Part shown: positions 41,116 to 45,272 of the stretch, in pieces
How the letters are laid out: every line of letters begins with the position of its first letter
Numbering within the stretch: the stretch's first letter is position 1
Origin: Cytophagaceae bacterium
Lineage (GTDB): Bacteria > Bacteroidota > Bacteroidia > Cytophagales > Spirosomataceae
DNA: 45,272 bases
NCBI GenBank assembly: GCA_947450865.1
Contig: CANFWR010000004.1
Coordinates: forward strand, 1-45,272
Direction: 5' to 3'
Translations under genes and position numbers: made by a program
Notes under the pieces: generated by a model
Told to the model about the DNA's origin: nothing
What the model saw: only the letters and a program-made list of their open reading frames with translations
Database searches by the model: none

Positions 41116-43562
41116 TAGAATTCAGTATAAAGGAAGCAGTTTTCGAAAATGGTTTGACCTTGGTTAGGAATCGCACGGAATAAAGGATTAAAACCAAACC
41201 AAATGATTTTGCCTTTATCCACTTCTTTAACGCCTAATAATAAAGAATTAGCTAGTTGAGCTTTCTTATTTGCCCCTACAAAGCCCATAATATTCGGTTT
41301 AGAAGATGTTTTTAAAACCGGAGTAAATTCCTTCGGAAGCTTCACAAAATCCGTTACTTGATTTAAGATATAAATCGATGAATCATTGATTCTAAAGGCC
41401 AGAGGATGGGTCTTTTCAACTTCCACTTGCAATATATTCCCTGAAGTGGTATTAGACAACTCAGCCCTTTCACGAATCACATAGGTTGACGTATGTTTAG
41501 CTGTATCCTCTTTCACCGCTAAATCTTTATCGTCTAAAATCTTTCGAGCACCCTCCATTAAAATCAGTTTACCGCCTTTCTTTACCCAATCACTTAATAG
41601 AATTGAATTCGTATTCGATAGCGCTGAATGCTTTCCATCTGGATAAATGATATGCGTATAATTGAATAGATTCGACTTGAATAATTGAGTCGACGGAATG
41701 AATGAAGGCTTAAACCCGTATTTCTGAGTTAAGAAATAGGCTAATTCCCCTTGTTGATTGACGTCATTCGCTGGATCGACTACCACGGCGATTTTAGGGA
41801 TGAAGATGGGTCTAAAGTGGGTGGAACCGAGATTAGGTCCATAAGCACTACCGCTATACATTGGATGAATTTCAATTCCCAATTCTTCTGATTTTTTAAT
41901 TAAATCAGTACGTTGTTTATTAGATAATTTTGAAGTTATAAAAGCAAATTCTCCCATTTTCCATGCCGGGATAATTTTGTCCGAGAAGGTTACCATTGCA
42001 CCTCTTTCAATAGCAAAAGCAATCAATTCTTGGCTAAGCTTAAAATTAGTAGAATTAAAACTAAAACCTACTTGGTGTTCTAAAGGAATAATATCTGAGC
42101 GCTCAGCACTTATTCCATAAATTTCTTGCTTACCAAAAACAGAATTGTCATTTAATCCATAAGCCTGTAGTCCGCATAATTGAAACAAATTCCAAGCAGT
42201 TATATCATAAGTCAATGAATCCGCTAGTTCAATTGTGGGATCTAACAATGCTTGAATCAAAGGAGCAGAAGGCTGACGGGCTGGTATTAAATAACCATAT
42301 TTAGAATCAGGCTTTAATACAATCTGTTTATTAGTCGTATAATCATACGCAGAAACAGGTTTAATTAATTGAGTATCTGTATATTTTATCTGATTTTTAT
42401 CTAAAATCTGCAGAAACTCAGATGGAATTCCTGCACTAAATTTTTCAACAAAATAATAACCAAATTGATTTGTAGGATTCGACCTTGACTTATCATGCAC
42501 ACCATAAAACGAAGCTTTCAAGCTTTCTGCATTCGTTAAAGACCATTCGACTAAATTTAGGGCCAAAGCTAAGTGATGCTTCACGCGATCCACCAGTGAA
42601 ATGGTGTCGCCATCACTTTTGGCAGAAATTAATCCTCCTCTAATTCCACCTTGCTCTAAAGTCATTCCCAAAGCACCATTCAAGACAGGGTAGGTGTCAC
42701 CATATCCTGGATAAAGTAAATCGTAAATTTCAGAAGTAAAATACAGCCATTTTTTTTCAGCAAAAAGCTTTTCAAATGAACGGCCAACACTATATTGAAG
42801 ATCTATAGTCGATTTTGCAATGAAATTTAAATAAGGCTTCGCTGCGGGTGGGAAATAGTAGGAGTGTTGGAAACTTTGCTCGTGAAAATCCGCGTGCATC
42901 ATGGGCATCCAAGAACGGTAAAACTTCAATCGCTGCTGTGTCTCTTTCTGCGTCTGCCAAACCCAATCACGGTTTAAGTCAAAGGAGAAATGGTTATAAC
43001 GACCTGATGTAATTCCTTCATAATGCTCTTGATCGTTTGGATCTGGATTTCCGCCTGCAATGTAATTTCGGCGATTGTATTGCGTGACATAAGCATCACG
43101 ACCATCTGGATTAATGCAAGGATCAATCAAAATGACATAAGGAATGGATTTATCCGGTTTGGAAATCAAAGCATACAAAGTATTTAATGCGGCTTCACTT
43201 CCGGCCGCTTCATTTCCGTGCACGTTAAAGGATAGATTGATAATCACTGGAAGTGAAAGGTCTGCTTTTTCACCTTGGATACGCTTTTGGTGATTTTGTT
43301 GCACTTGCTCAAGACTCACACCAGCCGGTAGATTCGCGATGACCATTTGGCCTTGCTCACGTCCTTCGCTAGTATGACCATATACCTGCCATTGCGCTAA
43401 TCCATTACTTTGTGAGGCTAAATAACGGCTGTAGGCCACAATCTGATGATGGTAGGTAAATTTCGTACCGATTGGATAGCCCAAAAACTCTTCAGGCGAC
43501 TTGATCTGCGCAGAAAGGCTAATGCTACCTAGTAATAGGAGGATGGCAAAGTAATTTTTCAT
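41115..43562 (-). CDS. Secreted zinc carboxypeptidase, M14 family
   Basis: It has 815 residues. A signal peptide (MKNYFAILLLLGSISLSAQ) precedes the M14 metallopeptidase domain (about 30-345). Zinc ligands H115 and E118 lie in FNVHGNEAAGSEAAL. PCINPDGRDAY, SFDLNRDWVWQTQKET and the MMHADFHEQSFQHSYYFPP segment with the third His follow, as does TLEQGGIRG. The remaining 450 residues form a large C-terminal region with a glutamine-amidotransferase-like middle (about 600-700, IIYPDGKHSALS, GGKLILMEGARKIL). It is first in the operon with the fucosidase. The substrate is unknown; peptide parts of glycoproteins are a plausible guess. Confidence 0.92.
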   Translation of the reverse strand: MKNYFAILLLLGSISLSAQIKSPEEFLGYPIGTKFTYHHQIVAYSRYLASQSNGLAQWQVYGHTSEGREQGQMVIANLPAGVSLEQVQQNHQKRIQGEKADLSLPVIINLSFNVHGNEAAGSEAALNTLYALISKPDKSIPYVILIDPCINPDGRDAYVTQYNRRNYIAGGNPDPNDQEHYEGITSGRYNHFSFDLNRDWVWQTQKETQQRLKFYRSWMPMMHADFHEQSFQHSYYFPPAAKPYLNFIAKSTIDLQYSVGRSFEKLFAEKKWLYFTSEIYDLLYPGYGDTYPVLNGALGMTLEQGGIRGGLISAKSDGDTISLVDRVKHHLALALNLVEWSLTNAESLKASFYGVHDKSRSNPTNQFGYYFVEKFSAGIPSEFLQILDKNQIKYTDTQLIKPVSAYDYTTNKQIVLKPDSKYGYLIPARQPSAPLIQALLDPTIELADSLTYDITAWNLFQLCGLQAYGLNDNSVFGKQEIYGISAERSDIIPLEHQVGFSFNSTNFKLSQELIAFAIERGAMVTFSDKIIPAWKMGEFAFITSKLSNKQRTDLIKKSEELGIEIHPMYSGSAYGPNLGSTHFRPIFIPKIAVVVDPANDVNQQGELAYFLTQKYGFKPSFIPSTQLFKSNLFNYTHIIYPDGKHSALSNTNSILLSDWVKKGGKLILMEGARKILDDKDLAVKEDTAKHTSTYVIRERAELSNTTSGNILQVEVEKTHPLAFRINDSSIYILNQVTDFVKLPKEFTPVLKTSSKPNIMGFVGANKKAQLANSLLLGVKEVDKGKIIWFGFNPLFRAIPNQGQTIFENCFLYTEF

Positions 43563-43644
43563 TATGTCAATTTGGTTTGCAATAAAATTAAATAAAAGGA
43601 GGTAAATTAAGCAGTGTTTTGGCTTTTATATAAAATAAATCAAC

Positions 43645-44970
43645 ATGGCATTACCTGTAAACGACGATCAACCTACTTTAAAGAATTCGGAATCTACCTC
43701 TTATACGATTCCACTCATCTTAGTCACTAGCTTATTCTTTTTATGGGGACTAGCTAACAGTTTAAACGGATCCTTAGTTAAACAATTCCAAACCGCACTT
43801 GATTTACAGCGCTGGCAAGCTAATATCGTGGAGACTGCCTTTTATTTTGGCTATTTCGCGATGGCACTACCTGCCGGTTATGTAATGAAGAAAATGGGTT
43901 ATAAAGCAGGAATTCTAGTGGGTTTAGTCCTTTATGCTGCCGGATCATTCTTATTTTACCCTGCAGCTGAAGTGCGGATTTACGGGTTTTTCTTAGCCGC
44001 ATTGTTCTTAATGGCTTCTGGAATTGCCTTTTTAGAGACAGCTGCGAACTTATATGTGACGGTATTAGGGGATCCTAAAAAAGGAGATTTCCGATTGAAC
44101 TTAGCACAGTCATTCAATGGAATGAGTATTATTTTAGGGCCAATCATTGGTGGTTTATTTATCTTTTCAGACAAAGAATACACGCGTGAAATGATTCAAG
44201 CGCTTCCTGCTGCGGAAGCTGAAGCCATTCGAGTAAGTCAAGCGGCGTCTGTGCAAATGCCTTATTTAATTATTGGAGTCGTGGTAGCATTAGTTGCCAT
44301 CCTATTTGTATTCACTAAAATGCCTGAATTACAATCAGGAGAAGAATCAACTAGCAAAGTAACCATAGCCAGTTTATTAAAGCGTAAACATTTAGTATTA
44401 GGGATATTAGCCCAGTTTTTAAATGTGGGGGCGCAGGTATCGCTTTGGGGGAATTTTGTGGATTTGAAATTGGATTTAGCTAAAAATGATAATCTCTGGA
44501 TTGTAGAAAAAATTTACCGGATATCAGAAACAATGAGCCCCTCGCAAATTGCTAGCTTCCATGCTTCCTTTGCCTTTATCTTGTTTTTACTGGGTCGGTT
44601 CCTTGGAACGTATTTAATGGGTAAAATAGCCTCTAATAAAGTCTTAGGTGTATATGCAATCGGTGCCGTGATTTCTGTGGCTGTTGCGATGTTTGGAGGT
44701 GGTATAGCTGCTTTATTAGCCTTAATCGCCGTTTATTTCTTCCAATCCATCATGTTCCCTACCATATTCGCCTTGTCATGTAAAGGCCTTGGAGATGGAT
44801 CTAAATTAGCTTCATCGTTAATCATTATGTCCATAGTAGGTGGTGCACTTGTTCCACCTTTAACCGCCTCTTTATTCAAAATCGGTACGGTAGCAGCTTT
44901 AAGTGTGCCATTACTGTGTTTCGCTTACATCGTATTTTTCGCTTACAAAGGATTTGAAATTAAAGACTAA
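43645..44970 (+). CDS. fucP: L-fucose:H+ symporter (FucP), MFS FHS family
   Basis: A 441-residue inner-membrane transporter with about 12 hydrophobic segments. The FHS family signature is clear: SLFFLWGLANSLNGSLVKQFQTALDLQRWQANIVETAFYFGYFAMALPAGYVMKKMGYK, then GIAFLETAANLYVTVLGDP, LNLAQSFNGMSIILGPIIGG, LAQFLNVGAQVSLWGNFVD and FPTIFALSCKGLGDGSKLASS. The acidic residue in helix 1 used for proton coupling in E. coli FucP (D46) is not obvious here, where the N-G-S-L context replaces the usual sequence. It is divergent from the M14-fucosidase operon (82-nt gap) and coupled to the mutarotase gene by a TAATG overlap. Confidence 0.92.
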   Translation: MALPVNDDQPTLKNSESTSYTIPLILVTSLFFLWGLANSLNGSLVKQFQTALDLQRWQANIVETAFYFGYFAMALPAGYVMKKMGYKAGILVGLVLYAAGSFLFYPAAEVRIYGFFLAALFLMASGIAFLETAANLYVTVLGDPKKGDFRLNLAQSFNGMSIILGPIIGGLFIFSDKEYTREMIQALPAAEAEAIRVSQAASVQMPYLIIGVVVALVAILFVFTKMPELQSGEESTSKVTIASLLKRKHLVLGILAQFLNVGAQVSLWGNFVDLKLDLAKNDNLWIVEKIYRISETMSPSQIASFHASFAFILFLLGRFLGTYLMGKIASNKVLGVYAIGAVISVAVAMFGGGIAALLALIAVYFFQSIMFPTIFALSCKGLGDGSKLASSLIIMSIVGGALVPPLTASLFKIGTVAALSVPLLCFAYIVFFAYKGFEIKD

Positions 44971-45272
44971 TGCAACGATTTATCTTATTTTTAGACTTAA
45001 AGGATGATCCTGAATTAATCAGGGAGTATGAGAAATACCATGAGTCGATTCCTGCTGAAATTGAAGAAAGTATCCTATCATCTGGCATAGAATCGATGCA
45101 AATCTTTCGTTTTGAGAATAGACTTTGCATGGAAATTATTGCGAATGATGAATTTAATTTTGCCAAAAAAGGGGAGATGGATTCCCTTAACCCAGCCGTA
45201 CAAGCCTGGGAAACCTTAATGTTGAATTACCAAAAAACAATCCCAGGAACTCCAGCAGGAGCCAAATGGGTA
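44970..45272 (+). CDS. Sugar mutarotase, RhaM/COG3254 (DUF718) family, 3' truncated by window edge
   Basis: The frame is open to the last base, with 101 residues visible (MQRFILFLDLKDDPELIREYEKYH at the start, GTPAGAKWV at the end). The DLKDDPELIREYEKYHESIP segment with the catalytic-type His, the IFRFENRLCMEI strand, the E-M-D-S-L-N-P helix and the terminal PG-TPAGAKWV fit the L-rhamnose mutarotase family; probably fewer than 10 residues are missing. COG3254 members also act on L-fucose in bacteria using the non-phosphorylating fucose route. The TAATG coupling to fucP favours L-fucose mutarotation here, which is inference. Confidence 0.9.
   Translation, partial: MQRFILFLDLKDDPELIREYEKYHESIPAEIEESILSSGIESMQIFRFENRLCMEIIANDEFNFAKKGEMDSLNPAVQAWETLMLNYQKTIPGTPAGAKWV

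Overview
The window reads as chromosomal housekeeping DNA from a compact, AT-rich member of the Bacteroidota, probably a freshwater Cytophagales relative (genus not determinable here). The reasons are several Bacteroidota-type promoters (-33 TTTG-like element, about 19-20 nt, then TAnnTTTG), few recognisable Shine-Dalgarno sites, secreted proteins whose signal peptides end in A/S-Q, and characteristic gene orders such as ftsX-DUF3098-uppP-truB-ribF. I see no transposase, integrase, phage gene, CRISPR array or rRNA. Genes are packed tightly, with many 1-20 nt overlaps and TAATG couplings.

Layout. 1-7608 (+): the 3' part of purC, a STAS-domain protein, then gltB-gltD (glutamate synthase). 7609-8090: three tRNAs (Ser-GCT, Pro-TGG, Arg-TCT) with a promoter and two hairpins, then a 20-bp palindrome just before pheA (chorismate mutase-prephenate dehydratase). 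9159-13189 (-): an envelope, cell division and RNA operon (bifunctional nuclease domain protein with TTG start, FtsX, DUF3098, UppP, TruB, RibF). 13233-14898 (-): etfBA. 14950-17145: a small TPR protein converging on parE. 17146-18790: tandem hairpins, a MacB/FtsX-type permease, and tRNA-Leu(CAA) with its own promoter and terminator.

18787-26501: xylulokinase, an orphan ABC ATPase, TatD nuclease, polysaccharide deacetylase, RuvC, a YyaL-type thioredoxin-domain protein and a COG2509 flavoprotein, arranged in alternating directions. 26503-31147 (+): Nudix hydrolase, parC and an UMF1-type MFS transporter. 31134-33335: a peroxide-defence module of divergent oxyR and ahpC-ahpD, in which the peroxiredoxin and AhpD are of the mycobacterial type.

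33384-36069 (-): rpe and an OmpA/PD40 protein. 36144-39767 (+): ligA-dapA-Dabb protein-lipoprotein. 39733-45272: an L-fucose locus made of a secreted GH29 alpha-L-fucosidase co-transcribed with a secreted M14 peptidase, divergent from fucP and a COG3254 sugar mutarotase that runs off the window end. It suggests fucose release outside the cytoplasm, import by proton symport and anomer conversion; the catabolic enzymes should lie just beyond the window.

No clearly unprecedented multi-gene system is visible. The best second-look items are a clamp-binding-like QLGLF C-terminus on ParC, the structured elements before the permease and overlapping the tRNA-Leu promoter, the pheA palindrome, promoters placed almost on top of start codons, and the OxyR-AhpC-AhpD arrangement.
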